Of a DNA stretch of 64,000 nt, positions 54,684-62,993 are shown one piece after another. Source of the DNA: Bordetella sp. BOR01 (lineage in GTDB: Bacteria; Pseudomonadota; Gammaproteobacteria; Burkholderiales; Burkholderiaceae_B); the NCBI RefSeq assembly GCF_019218885.1, contig NZ_JAHUWT010000003.1, positions 1,240,001-1,304,000 on the forward strand. Direction: 5' to 3'. The notes beneath the pieces were generated by a model. It saw nothing but the letters and a program-made list of their open reading frames with translations, was not told the origin of the DNA and searched no databases. Position 1 is the first letter of the stretch. The number at the start of each line of letters is the position of its first letter. Made by a program: the position numbers and the translations under genes.

Positions 54684-55664
54684 CTATTGAATGCGGATAT
54701 TGGCGGTGCGGATGATGTCGCCCCAGCGTTCGCCTTCATCGCGGATTTTCTTGGCGAATGCCTGCGGCGTGGATGAATGCACGAAGAAGCCCGCTTCTTG
54801 CAGGGTACGGGCGACAGACGAGTCTTGCAGGGTTTCGACGATTTTCTCGTTCAGGATGCGGATGCGCTCGTCTGGCGTGCCGCGCGGGGCCAACAGCCCG
54901 AACCAGGTCGTTGCGTCAAAGCCTTGCAGGCCGAGTTCGTCCAAGGTCTTTACCTGCGGCAGGGCAGGCCAGCGTTCCAGGCTGGTTACCGCCAGCGGGA
55001 CGACACGCTGCCCCTGCACCATGGGCACAATGGTTGTTGGAGTGTCGAAGATGAAGTCGACGTCGCCAGCCAGCAGCGCGTGCATCATGGGTGCGCCGCC
55101 GTTGTATGGAATGTGCACGGTGCGGATGCCGGCCTGCGAATTGAACAGTTCGCTGATCATGTGGGCGCTGCCGCCGGCACCGGTCGACCCGTAGTTCAGC
55201 TTTTCAGGCGCTGCCTTGGCCTGGCTGACCAGGTCGTCGAGCGTGCTGATCTTCGACTTCGAGGTCACGGCCAGCACGAACGGCGCCGCCGTGATCTCGC
55301 TGATCGGGGCGAACGAGGTGTTGGGGTCGTATTTGACCGCTTGATTGAAGTGGGGCGCGATCGCCAGTGAACTGGCCGTGCCCCACAGCAAGGTGTAGCC
55401 ATCGGGTGCGGCGTTCGCCACCTTGGTGGTGCCGACCACGCTGCCCGCGCCCGGTACGTTCTCGACCACCACCGGGGTGCCCAGCCGTTTTGCCAAGGCT
55501 TCGGCCACGACACGGGCCGAGGTATCGGTGGGGCCGCCGGCCGCGAAGGGCACAACGATAGTGACGGGCTTTGCCGGGTAAGCAGCCGCCTGCGCGGGGC
55601 CGCCCGCAACACCACAGGCCAGCAGCACGGTTGCGCAGCCGAATAGGCGACGAATGAACATCAT
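54684..55664 (-). CDS. Bug-family (TctC) periplasmic solute-binding protein 1
   Basis: Exported receptor of 326 residues: a signal peptide (about 1-27, cleaved near AQA-AAYP) then the Bug fold with YPAKPVTIVVPFAAGGPTDTSARVVAEAL, VVVENVPGAGSVVGTTKVA and YGSTGAGGSAHMISELF. The family binds carboxylates or aromatic acids; as first gene of the oxygenase operon it probably binds the aromatic substrate. No TctA/TctB permease is nearby. The 186 bases upstream include a very AT-rich part (about 55690-55770) that probably holds the promoter. Confidence 0.92.
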   Translation of the reverse strand: MMFIRRLFGCATVLLACGVAGGPAQAAAYPAKPVTIVVPFAAGGPTDTSARVVAEALAKRLGTPVVVENVPGAGSVVGTTKVANAAPDGYTLLWGTASSLAIAPHFNQAVKYDPNTSFAPISEITAAPFVLAVTSKSKISTLDDLVSQAKAAPEKLNYGSTGAGGSAHMISELFNSQAGIRTVHIPYNGGAPMMHALLAGDVDFIFDTPTTIVPMVQGQRVVPLAVTSLERWPALPQVKTLDELGLQGFDATTWFGLLAPRGTPDERIRILNEKIVETLQDSSVARTLQEAGFFVHSSTPQAFAKKIRDEGERWGDIIRTANIRIQ

Positions 55665-55850
55665 GATTGTCTCCAGGGGTTGTTATCGTTTGAGCGGATA
55701 TTTGAAACGCAGGCAATAAATAAGTAAAACAAGAATATAAAGTTAATTAACAAGTAAATTTTGTTAGTCATCTGCAAGAAGCCTTGCGCAGGCGCTATCC
55801 TGTGTCTTGGGCGAGAGTCCAAGCCATACGTACCGCAGGAGTCAATGCAG
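55665..55850. promoter_or_regulatory. AT-rich divergent intergenic region
   Basis: The region between the leftward Bug gene and the rightward CusF-like gene is far richer in A and T than the rest of the window around 55690-55770, including the palindrome ttaattaa. This fits a divergent promoter region; no single -35/-10 pair is convincing. Confidence 0.4.
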
Positions 55851-56186
55851 ATGGGAAAGGTGTTCAAGATGGCAGGTCGCATGTGTCTCGGCCTGGCGGC
55901 CTTTGGCATGCTGGCCGTCTGGGCGGCACCGCTCGCCCAGGCCCAGTCCGCCAACCAGGAAGCGGCCGTCTCGGCCTCTGCCAGTGGGGAAGTGCGCCGG
56001 GTGGACGCGGCGGCGGGCAAGGTCACGATCAGGCACGGCGAGATCTCGGCGCTGGACCTGCCCGCCATGACCCTGGTGTATCAGGCCGATCCGGCCTTGC
56101 TGGCCGGTATCAAGCCCGGCGACAAGGTGCGTTTCACGGCCGCCCGACAGAGCGGCCGCTACGTCGTGACCGAGATCAGCAAGTAG
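55851..56186 (+). CDS. CusF-like periplasmic copper-binding-fold protein
   Basis: Exported small OB-fold protein of 111 residues: signal peptide (about 1-32) then a CusF domain (GEVRRVDAAAGKVTIRH to the C-terminus). In E. coli CusF the Cu(I) ligands are H36, W44, M47 and M49; here H62 and M73 are kept, but the Trp and second Met positions are L70 and L75. Metal binding may therefore be weaker or absent. The ATG at 55851 sits 9 bases from an AGGAG; an ATG at 55845 is too close to it. No copper efflux genes flank it. Confidence 0.78.
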   Translation: MGKVFKMAGRMCLGLAAFGMLAVWAAPLAQAQSANQEAAVSASASGEVRRVDAAAGKVTIRHGEISALDLPAMTLVYQADPALLAGIKPGDKVRFTAARQSGRYVVTEISK

Positions 56187-56190
56187 CCCG

Positions 56191-56212
56191 GGCGGGCAGG
56201 CCGCTGCCCGCC
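56191..56212 (+). terminator. Hairpin after the CusF-like gene
   Basis: A perfect 9-base GC stem (GGCGGGCAG at 56191-56199, CTGCCCGCC at 56204-56212) with a 4-base loop begins 5 bases after the stop. No T-run follows; probable terminator or 3'-end stabiliser. Confidence 0.45.
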
Positions 56213-56324
56213 AGTATTCAACAATACCGAATAGCCTATTCGGCTTTGCGCGGTGTTCCATTACCCGGTACGCGCGCACAATCTCGCCTGTCAATTCAAT
56301 ATCCAGAATAAACAGGAGCGAGAC

Positions 56325-57293
56325 ATGAAAAGCTGGAAACCCTTGCTGGCGGCCGGGCTGTTGTCGCTGGCGGGTACCGCCCAAGCGGCCGGTTACCCCG
56401 AACGACCGTTGCGCATGCTGGTGGGTTTTCCTGCCGGCGGCGCGTCCGATGTGGCGGCACGCGCCGTGGCGGCCAAGATGGAAGCCCTGCTGGGCCAGCC
56501 GGTCGTGGTCGAGAACAAGCCGGGCGCCGCCAGCAACATTGCCTCGGACGCGGTGGCCAAGGCCAAGCCCGATGGCTACACCATGCTGTTCGGCACGATC
56601 TCCCTGTCCATCAACGGCAGCCTGTACAAGAGCCTGCCCTACGATCCGGTGCGCGACCTGACGCCCGTATCCCAATTGTCGTCCGCGCCCTTCCTGCTGG
56701 TGGTCAACCCCAAGTCGCCCATTCACTCGGTGGCCGACCTGATCGACACGGCCAAGCATGCCGAGAAGGGCCGCGCGCCCGACTACGCCACTGCCGGCAA
56801 TGGTTCGGGTTCGCACTTGTTCATGGAATTGTTCAGCGCCCGCGCGGGCATCGAACTGTCGCACGTACCCTACCGCGGCGCGGCGCCGGCCATGGCTGAC
56901 GTGCTGGGCGGCCAGGTGCCGCTGACCTTCGACAACATCATCACCACGCTGCCCCTGATCGAAACCGGCAAGCTGCGCGCCCTGGCCGTCAGCAGCGCGC
57001 AGCGTTCGCCGGCGGCGCCCGATATTCCCACGCTGGCCGAACTGGGCGTCAAGGACTACGACGCCACTTCGTGGTTCGGCCTGTTCGTGCCGGCCGGCAC
57101 CCCGCCCGACATCGTAAGCAAGCTGGGCGAAGCGGCCGTGCAGGCCGTCAAGACCCCAGAAGTGAGCGCAACCTTGCGCAAGGTGGGCGCCGAACCGGTG
57201 GGCTCGACGCCGGCGGAGTTCGCGGCGTTCTTCAAGGAAGAAGTCGCCAAGTGGGCCGAGGTGGTCCAGCGCGCCAACGTGCAGATCGACTAG
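56325..57293 (+). CDS. Bug-family (TctC) periplasmic solute-binding protein 2
   Basis: Exported receptor of 322 residues with a signal peptide (about 1-22, cleaved near AQA-AGYP) and the Bug fold: YPERPLRMLVGFPAGGASDVAARAVAAKM, VVVENKPGAAS, YATAGNGSGSHLFMELF. An AGGAG precedes the ATG at 56325. It is followed by a clear terminator and then a racemase-fold gene, with which it may be partly co-expressed. Ligand unknown. Confidence 0.93.
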   Translation: MKSWKPLLAAGLLSLAGTAQAAGYPERPLRMLVGFPAGGASDVAARAVAAKMEALLGQPVVVENKPGAASNIASDAVAKAKPDGYTMLFGTISLSINGSLYKSLPYDPVRDLTPVSQLSSAPFLLVVNPKSPIHSVADLIDTAKHAEKGRAPDYATAGNGSGSHLFMELFSARAGIELSHVPYRGAAPAMADVLGGQVPLTFDNIITTLPLIETGKLRALAVSSAQRSPAAPDIPTLAELGVKDYDATSWFGLFVPAGTPPDIVSKLGEAAVQAVKTPEVSATLRKVGAEPVGSTPAEFAAFFKEEVAKWAEVVQRANVQID

Positions 57294-57325
57294 GGTTGCG
57301 GCCCTGGCGGCCGCACCCGGCTTTT
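57293..57325 (+). terminator. Rho-independent-like terminator after Bug receptor 2
   Basis: A GC stem with one bulged base (GGGTTGCGGCC at 57293-57303 with GGCCGCACCC at 57309-57318), a 5-base loop and TTTT at 57322-57325 begin at the stop codon. Confidence 0.6.
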
Positions 57326-57344
57326 CAACTTAACCGTGGCTATC

Positions 57345-58154
57345 ATGCGAATCTGGCATCAAAGCTTTACCGTCCTGGACGACCTGGGGGCTTACCACCA
57401 GGCCCTGCAACAGCACTTTGCGCGCGTGGCGCGGCCCGATACGCAGATCGACCTGCACGGCATGCATCCGGGCACATACCGATCGAATTATCCGGGCACG
57501 GATATCCGCCATGCATCGCTGCAGTACGTGCACGCGCTGCAATTCATGACCGCGGCCGTGCAGGCTCAGCGCAAGGGCTACGACGTCTACGCCATCAGCA
57601 CGCTGCCCGAGCCGGCCCTGCGCGAGATACGCGGCATGGTCGATATCCCGGTGGTGGGCTATGGCGAATCGGCCATGCTGACCGCCTGCATGCTGGGCCG
57701 CAAGTTCGGCGTGCTGGTTTTCATCGACGACCTCAATGAACTGATCGCCGACAACGCGCATGGCCATGGCCTGGCCTCGCGCTTTGCCGGCGCCATGCCG
57801 GTGGGTTTCACGTTCCAGGACGTGCTCAAGGGGTTCGACGATCCGTCTGAACTGATCGAGCGCTTCCGCGCGGCGGCGCGGCGGCTGATCGCCCAGGGGG
57901 CCGATGTGATCATTCCCGGCGAGGCGCCCATGAACGTGCTGCTGGCCAAGAACGGCGTGACCGAGGTCGACGGCGTGCCGGTGCTGGACTCGCTGGCCAG
58001 TTGGATCAAGCAGGCCGAAGCCCTGGGCGACTTGCGCCGCCTGTGCGGCATCCGGGCCTCGCGCAAGGGCTTCTACCATGCCCCGCCCGACCTGGACCGC
58101 GTCAGCGAGGTCTTTTCGTTCTACGGCCTGGACCGACCGGGATCATCGTCCTGA
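57345..58154 (+). CDS. Asp/Glu/hydantoin racemase-fold protein lacking both catalytic cysteines
   Basis: Protein of 269 residues in the Asp/Glu racemase superfamily (two similar domains; YDVYAIST and GADVIIPGEAP are the two active-site loops, near 80-87 and 186-195). Members normally have a Cys in each loop; here the aligned positions are T86 and E193, and the only cysteines are elsewhere. It is thus unlikely to be a two-base racemase. It may be a decarboxylase, isomerase or lyase using other residues, or a non-catalytic binder. A GTG at 57336 is an alternative start. It follows a Bug receptor gene and ends against a LysR gene. Confidence 0.75.
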   Translation: MRIWHQSFTVLDDLGAYHQALQQHFARVARPDTQIDLHGMHPGTYRSNYPGTDIRHASLQYVHALQFMTAAVQAQRKGYDVYAISTLPEPALREIRGMVDIPVVGYGESAMLTACMLGRKFGVLVFIDDLNELIADNAHGHGLASRFAGAMPVGFTFQDVLKGFDDPSELIERFRAAARRLIAQGADVIIPGEAPMNVLLAKNGVTEVDGVPVLDSLASWIKQAEALGDLRRLCGIRASRKGFYHAPPDLDRVSEVFSFYGLDRPGSSS

Positions 58155-59061
58155 CAGGCGGCCGCCGGCGCGCATCGAAGATTTCCAGCAGGAAGTCGAT
58201 GAAGGTGCGCACCTTGGGTGCGGTGTAGCGCGTTTTCACCGTGACCGCGTAGAAGGTGCGCACGGCTGTCGTCCATTCCGGATACAGCCGTGCCAGCTTG
58301 CCCTGGTCGATCAGGTCGGCCACGAAGATGTCCAGCACGTAGATCAGCCCGGCGCCGCGCAGCGCGGCCTGGATCAGCGATTCGGTGTTGTTGAAATGCA
58401 GGACGCCTTCGGGCGGCACCAGGACCTGGTCTTTGCCCAGCGTGAATATCCACGGGTTGGGCGCCTGGCGGGCGCCCTGCAGCAGGCCCAGGCAGCGTGC
58501 CGGGATCAGTTCGCGCGGGGTAGGACTGGCCGCCAGCGCGGCGGCCACCACGGCGGGCGCCCCGCACACCACGTAATGGGCTTCATAGATGGGGCGGCCG
58601 ACCAGGTCCGCGTCTTCGACGCGGTCCATGCGCAGGGCCACGTCGGTGGCGCGTTCGATCAGGTTGTGCGGCTCGTTGGTCAGGGTCAATGACACCGCCA
58701 GGCCGGGGTGCCGCCGCGTCAGCTCGACCAGCGCCGGGCCGAGCAGGCTTTGGCCGATGGCAAAGGGCGCCTCGACGCGCAGCGGGCCCGAGATATCGGC
58801 GGCGCTACCCTGGACGTCGGCCTCGGCCTGCGACACGGCGTTCAAGATGTCGAGGCAGCGCGGCAAGAACAGGCGGCCTTCTTCGGTCAGGCGCAGGTGC
58901 CGCGTATTGCGTTGGATCAGCGTCACGCCCAGGTGCTTTTCCAGGTTGCGCACACTGGCGGTGACCGTGGCATTGGCCAGGTTCAGCGATTCGGCGGCGC
59001 GCGCGAAACCGCCGCATTCCATCACCCGCGCAAACACTTCCATTGCCCAAAGCTTGTCCAT
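58102..59061 (-). CDS. LysR-type transcriptional regulator
   Basis: Regulator of 319 residues with helix-turn-helix (MEVFARVMECGGFARAAESLNLANATVTASVRNLEKHLGV region, about 7-62) and effector-binding domain. It converges on the racemase-fold gene; the two overlap at their 3' ends by about 53 bases. It is probably not part of the hslVU operon that reads in the same direction from the right, since a hairpin separates them. Target and effector unknown. Confidence 0.9.
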   Translation of the reverse strand: MDKLWAMEVFARVMECGGFARAAESLNLANATVTASVRNLEKHLGVTLIQRNTRHLRLTEEGRLFLPRCLDILNAVSQAEADVQGSAADISGPLRVEAPFAIGQSLLGPALVELTRRHPGLAVSLTLTNEPHNLIERATDVALRMDRVEDADLVGRPIYEAHYVVCGAPAVVAAALAASPTPRELIPARCLGLLQGARQAPNPWIFTLGKDQVLVPPEGVLHFNNTESLIQAALRGAGLIYVLDIFVADLIDQGKLARLYPEWTTAVRTFYAVTVKTRYTAPKVRTFIDFLLEIFDARRRPPVRTMIPVGPGRRTKRPR

Positions 59062-59087
59062 GGGGCCTCTTGTTATTGTGCCGGCTT

Positions 59088-59114
59088 GCCCGCGGCCTGC
59101 GCCATGCCGCGGGC
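59088..59114 (-). terminator. Hairpin after hslU
   Basis: A perfect 9-base GC stem (GCCCGCGGC with GCCGCGGGC, extendable by three further pairs) and a 9-base loop lies just after the hslU stop on the leftward strand. No T-run; possible hslVU terminator. Confidence 0.4.
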
Positions 59115-59124
59115 AGGCGGGCGG

Positions 59125-60459
59125 CTACAGCACGTAGCGCGCCAGGTCCTGGCTTGCGGCCGCCTCGGACAATTGCGTATCGACATACGCAGTATCGATC
59201 TTGATGTTCTGGCCGCTGCTGGCGGTGGCATCGAACGACAGGGCTTCCAGCAGCTTTTCCATGACGGTATACAGGCGCCGCGCGCCGATGTTCTCGGTAC
59301 GCTCGTTGACCGAGAACGCCAGTTCGGCCAGGCGCTCGATGCCATCGGGCGTGAACTCCAGGTGCACGTCTTCGGTGGCCAGCAAGGCCGAGTACTGCTT
59401 GATCAGCGAGGCGTCGGTATCCGACAGAATGCGCACGAAGTCCTGGGCCGACAGCGATTCCAGTTCGACCCGGATGGGAAAGCGCCCTTGCAGTTCAGGG
59501 ATCAGGTCCGAGGGCCGCGACAGGTGGAACGCGCCCGAGGCGATGAACAGAATATGGTCGGTGCGCACCATGCCGTAGCGGGTGTTGACCGTGGTGCCTT
59601 CCACCAGCGGCAGCAGGTCGCGCTGCACGCCCTGGCGGGACACGTCGGCGCCACCGGTTTCCTGGCGCGCCGCGATCTTGTCGATCTCGTCCAGGAAGAC
59701 GATGCCGTTCTGTTCGACGTTGGCAATGGCCACGGTGCGCAGGTCGTCTTCGTTGACGCGCTTGGCGGCCTCTTCTTCGACGATCAACTTGAAGGCTTCC
59801 TTCACCTTCATTTTCTTGGGTTTTTTCTTGTCGCGCGCCAGGCCGGCGAACATGCCGCGCAGTTGCTCGGCCATTTCTTCCATGCCGGGCGGGGTCATGA
59901 CGTCCATCTGGGGCATGGCCTGGGAGACCTCGATCTCGACTTCCAGGTCGTCGATCTTGCCTTCGCGCAACCGCTTGCGGAAGGTCTGGCGGGCGTTGCT
60001 TTCTTCGCCGCGCTCGGGTTCACCCGCGGTGTTGCGCGCCGGCGGCACCAGGGCGTCCAGGATGCGGTCTTCGGCCGCGTCTTCGGCCTGGGTGCGCACC
60101 CGGCGCATTTCGAGTTCGCGCGTCTGCTTGATGGAATATTCAGTCAGGTCGCGGATGATGGTGTCGACATCGCGCCCCACGTAGCCCACTTCGGTGAACT
60201 TGGTGGCCTCGATCTTGATGAAGGGGGCATTGGCCAGCTTGGCCAGGCGCCGGGCGATTTCGGTCTTGCCCACGCCGGTGGGCCCGATCATCAGGATGTT
60301 CTTGGGGTGGATCTCATGGCGCAGCGGCTCGTCGACCTGCTGGCGGCGCCAGCGGCTGCGCAGGGCCACGGCCACCGCGCGCTTGGCGCGGTTCTGGCCG
60401 ATGATGTATTTATCGAGTTCGGAGACGATTTCCCCGGGGGTCATGGTGGATGCGGACAT
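59125..60459 (-). CDS. hslU: HslUV protease ATPase subunit
   Basis: AAA+ unfoldase that feeds substrates to the HslV peptidase; cytoplasmic, heat-inducible. The 444-residue length is normal. It has [15 protein letters not shown] at the start, Walker A GPTGVGKT at about 59-66, the I-domain (about 110-240), Walker [12 protein letters not shown], and the C-terminal helix ending in YVL which docks into HslV. It follows hslV by 38 bases and is co-transcribed with it. Confidence 0.97.
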   Translation of the reverse strand: MSASTMTPGEIVSELDKYIIGQNRAKRAVAVALRSRWRRQQVDEPLRHEIHPKNILMIGPTGVGKTEIARRLAKLANAPFIKIEATKFTEVGYVGRDVDTIIRDLTEYSIKQTRELEMRRVRTQAEDAAEDRILDALVPPARNTAGEPERGEESNARQTFRKRLREGKIDDLEVEIEVSQAMPQMDVMTPPGMEEMAEQLRGMFAGLARDKKKPKKMKVKEAFKLIVEEEAAKRVNEDDLRTVAIANVEQNGIVFLDEIDKIAARQETGGADVSRQGVQRDLLPLVEGTTVNTRYGMVRTDHILFIASGAFHLSRPSDLIPELQGRFPIRVELESLSAQDFVRILSDTDASLIKQYSALLATEDVHLEFTPDGIERLAELAFSVNERTENIGARRLYTVMEKLLEALSFDATASSGQNIKIDTAYVDTQLSEAAASQDLARYVL

Positions 60460-60497
60460 AAGCGGAATCCTTGCTGCGGGCGGCCGTGTGCGGCCGC

Positions 60498-61037
60498 TTA
60501 GTCGCCCAGCGTTTCGATGACGTGGTTCTGGTTGGTGTAGATGCAGATGTCGCCGGCGATTTCCAGCGATTGCTTGACGATATCTTGCGGCGCAAGCTCG
60601 GTATTGCGCAGCAGCGCCAGCGCGGCCGACTGGGCATAGGCCCCACCCGAACCGATGGCGGCCAGGCCGTTCTCGGGTTCGAGCACGTCGCCGTTGCCGG
60701 TCAGCACCAGGGTGTGTTCGGCGTCGGCCACGATCAGCATGGCTTCCAGGCGGCGCAGCACGCGGTCGGTACGCCAGTCGCGGGTGAGTTCGACAGCGGC
60801 GCGCATCAGGTGGCCCTGGTGCTTTTCCAGCTTGGCCTCGAAGCGTTCTTGCAGCGTGAAGGCATCAGCCGTGGCGCCGGCGAAGCCGGCCAGGATCTTG
60901 TCGTGGTACAGGCGGCGGATCTTGCGGGCCGTACCCTTGATGACGACATTGCCCAGAGTGACCTGGCCATCGCCGCCCAGCGCGACACGGTTGCCGCGGC
61001 GCACGCAGACGATGGTGGTGGCGTGAAATTGTTCCAT
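60498..61037 (-). CDS. hslV: HslUV protease peptidase subunit
   Basis: Threonine peptidase of the bacterial proteasome-like protease. The 179-residue protein has a short propeptide MEQFHA before the catalytic Thr in [23 protein letters not shown], and conserved [16 protein letters not shown] and [15 protein letters not shown]. It is preceded by a probable sigma-32 promoter and a purine-rich ribosome-binding site. Confidence 0.97.
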   Translation of the reverse strand: MEQFHATTIVCVRRGNRVALGGDGQVTLGNVVIKGTARKIRRLYHDKILAGFAGATADAFTLQERFEAKLEKHQGHLMRAAVELTRDWRTDRVLRRLEAMLIVADAEHTLVLTGNGDVLEPENGLAAIGSGGAYAQSAALALLRNTELAPQDIVKQSLEIAGDICIYTNQNHVIETLGD

Positions 61038-61060
61038 GCGTTCCTTCCTTTGAAGCCCCT

Positions 61061-61089
61061 AGTTGAGGGCAGAGGTGCCGGATTTCAAG
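61061..61089 (-). promoter_or_regulatory. Likely heat-shock (sigma-32) promoter of hslVU
   Basis: On the leftward strand CTTGAAA (61089-61083) matches the sigma-32 -35 consensus exactly. After 13 bases CCCTCAACT (61069-61061) resembles the -10 CCCCATnT. It ends 23 bases before the hslV start codon. Confidence 0.6.
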
Positions 61090-61165
61090 GCGTGGCAAGG
61101 GCGCGGCTCATTGCATTATCCCGTCCGCCCGATGCCGTGCGAAGGCCGCAGGCCGTTGATTCTTA

Positions 61166-61184
61166 AACATGTTGATAACATGTT
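61166..61184. promoter_or_regulatory. Double 8-base palindrome, likely operator of the FCD regulator
   Basis: Two copies of AACATGTT (61166-61173 and 61177-61184) lie 11 bases apart, one helical turn, 22 bases before the ATG of the GntR/FCD gene. Such repeated palindromes upstream of an autoregulated GntR gene are typical operators. The site also lies between the divergent hslV and gntR genes. Confidence 0.5.
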
Positions 61185-61206
61185 AGTGAGTAGTTATACT
61201 GCGGCC

Positions 61207-61950
61207 ATGCAATCGATTCCTTCCCCGTACTCTGCCGAGCCGCCCGCCACCAGCCCCGCCAAGTTGCGGCATCTTGCCTACGAGCGGTTCTGCGAACAGG
61301 TGCTTGCCGGCCGGCTCAGCCCGGGCCAGTTCGTTTCGCAGCAAGCCCTTACCTTGATGCTTGGCCTGCCCCTGGGGGCGGTGCGTGAAGTCATCCCACG
61401 GCTGGAAGCGGCGCGGCTGCTGTCGACGATCCCCAAGCGGGGGCTGCAGATTGCGCATGTCGATCTGAAGCTCATCCGCAATGCCTTTCAGTTGCGTTCG
61501 ATGGTCGAACGCGAGGCGGTGGCGCATTTCGTGCGATCCGCCACCGACGAAGAGTTGGCGGGCATCGCCAAGGCTCACCAAGACATGCTGTTGCGGGCCG
61601 AGCGTTCCACGCAGGACGCCGAGCTCGACAAAGACGCCCAGGCGTTGGACTGGGGCCTGCACCACCGCATGGTCGATGCCATGGACAACGAAATCGTCTC
61701 GGACATTTATCGAGTCAACAGCCTGCACATCAAGCTCATCCGTATCGACAGCGACCTTGCGCAGCCCATGCGGGTACTGCCCGCCATGGTGGAACACCTG
61801 TCGTTCATCGAAGCACTGCAGGCGCGCGACGAGGCTCGCGCCGTGGCGCTGATGGAACAACACATTTCTGCATCAAAACGGCGGGTGGTAGCCCGCGCCA
61901 GCGGGCTCGAGGAAGAAGGGAGCAATACGCCCCGACTTCGCACCGGCTGA
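61207..61950 (+). CDS. GntR-family regulator with FCD domain
   Basis: Regulator of 247 residues: winged helix-turn-helix (about 20-85; SQQALTLMLGLPLGAVREVIPRLEAARLL and a basic wing KRGLQIA) followed by an all-helical FCD effector domain with histidines and acidic residues fit for a metal ion (HHRMVDAMDNE, MVEHLSFIEALQARDEARAVALMEQHI). It reads with the Bug, DapA-like and isomerase genes downstream and probably represses them until a sugar-acid type inducer binds. The ATG at 61207 gives the family N-terminus. Confidence 0.9.
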   Translation: MQSIPSPYSAEPPATSPAKLRHLAYERFCEQVLAGRLSPGQFVSQQALTLMLGLPLGAVREVIPRLEAARLLSTIPKRGLQIAHVDLKLIRNAFQLRSMVEREAVAHFVRSATDEELAGIAKAHQDMLLRAERSTQDAELDKDAQALDWGLHHRMVDAMDNEIVSDIYRVNSLHIKLIRIDSDLAQPMRVLPAMVEHLSFIEALQARDEARAVALMEQHISASKRRVVARASGLEEEGSNTPRLRTG

Positions 61951-61978
61951 CTTTCAAGTACCAGAGGAGACAAACAAA

Positions 61979-62947
61979 ATGATCAGCTTGTTCAAACAGG
62001 CGGTGGCGTTGTGCGCGCTTTCCGTTGTGTGCGCTACTGTACAGGCGCAGCAATACCCCTCGCGTGCCATCACGCTTATCGTGCCGTTCGGCGCCGGGGG
62101 CAACAACGATGTTTCCGGACGGATCATCGCAGAACGCATGGGTGAGCTATTGGGCCAGCCCGTCGTGGTAGAGAACCGCAGCGGGGCGGCCGGTGCGATC
62201 GGCGCAACCGCGGTCGCGCGGGCAAAGAACGATGGCTATACGCTGGGTTTCCTGAGCAGCGGGCCGCTGGCCGCCAATCCCGGCCTGTACAAGTCGCTGC
62301 CTTACGATTCCGTCAAGGATTTCTCGCCCGTGGCCAGAACCACCACCAGCCCCGGCGTGCTGGTGGTGCATCCGACGGTTCCCGCTTCGAACCTGAAAGA
62401 GCTGGTCGCCTATCTGAAGGCCAATCCCGGAAAAGTGAACTACGGCACTTCCGGCGCGGGCTCGTCGCCACACCTATCAGCTGTGCTGTTCGAATCGCTT
62501 GCCGACGTGCGCATGACGCACATTCCCTACAAGGGCGGCAGCCAGGTCAATGCGGATCTGCTCAGCGGCGAGATCCAGCTGTCGTTCAGCCCGATCCTGG
62601 AGGTGGTGCCGCATATCAAGGCCGGCAAGCTCAAGGCTATCGCCGTCACCTCGGCCAGGCGCTCTCCCCTGTTGCCCGAGGTGCCCGCCGTTGCCGAAAT
62701 GTTCCCCGGCTACGAAGTCATTACCTGGAACGGCGTGGTTGCCCCGGCAGGTACGCCGCCCGATGTGATTGCCAAACTCAACGCTGCGGTGGCTGGCGCC
62801 GTCAATGCGCCCGAAGTGAAAGCCAAGCTTCTGCAGTTGGGCCTGGAAGCCGCCCCGTCGTCGCCGCAGGAATTCGAGGCATTCATCAGCAGCGAGATCG
62901 GTAATTTCAACCGCCTGATCAAACTTGCCGGCGTCGAGCCACAGTAA
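61979..62947 (+). CDS. Bug-family (TctC) periplasmic solute-binding protein 3
   Basis: Exported receptor of 322 residues with a signal peptide (about 1-23, cleaved near VQA-QQYP) and Bug motifs YPSRAITLIVPFGAGGNNDVSGRIIAERM, VVVENRSGAAGAIGATAVA and YGTSGAGSSPHLSAVLF. GAGGAG precedes the ATG. It is 28 bases after the FCD regulator gene and 46 before the DapA-like gene, so it probably senses or captures the substrate of that pathway. Confidence 0.93.
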   Translation: MISLFKQAVALCALSVVCATVQAQQYPSRAITLIVPFGAGGNNDVSGRIIAERMGELLGQPVVVENRSGAAGAIGATAVARAKNDGYTLGFLSSGPLAANPGLYKSLPYDSVKDFSPVARTTTSPGVLVVHPTVPASNLKELVAYLKANPGKVNYGTSGAGSSPHLSAVLFESLADVRMTHIPYKGGSQVNADLLSGEIQLSFSPILEVVPHIKAGKLKAIAVTSARRSPLLPEVPAVAEMFPGYEVITWNGVVAPAGTPPDVIAKLNAAVAGAVNAPEVKAKLLQLGLEAAPSSPQEFEAFISSEIGNFNRLIKLAGVEPQ

Positions 62948-62993
62948 TTGCGCAGGTCGATACAGCCTTCTTGTCATTCAACACATATCCGCT

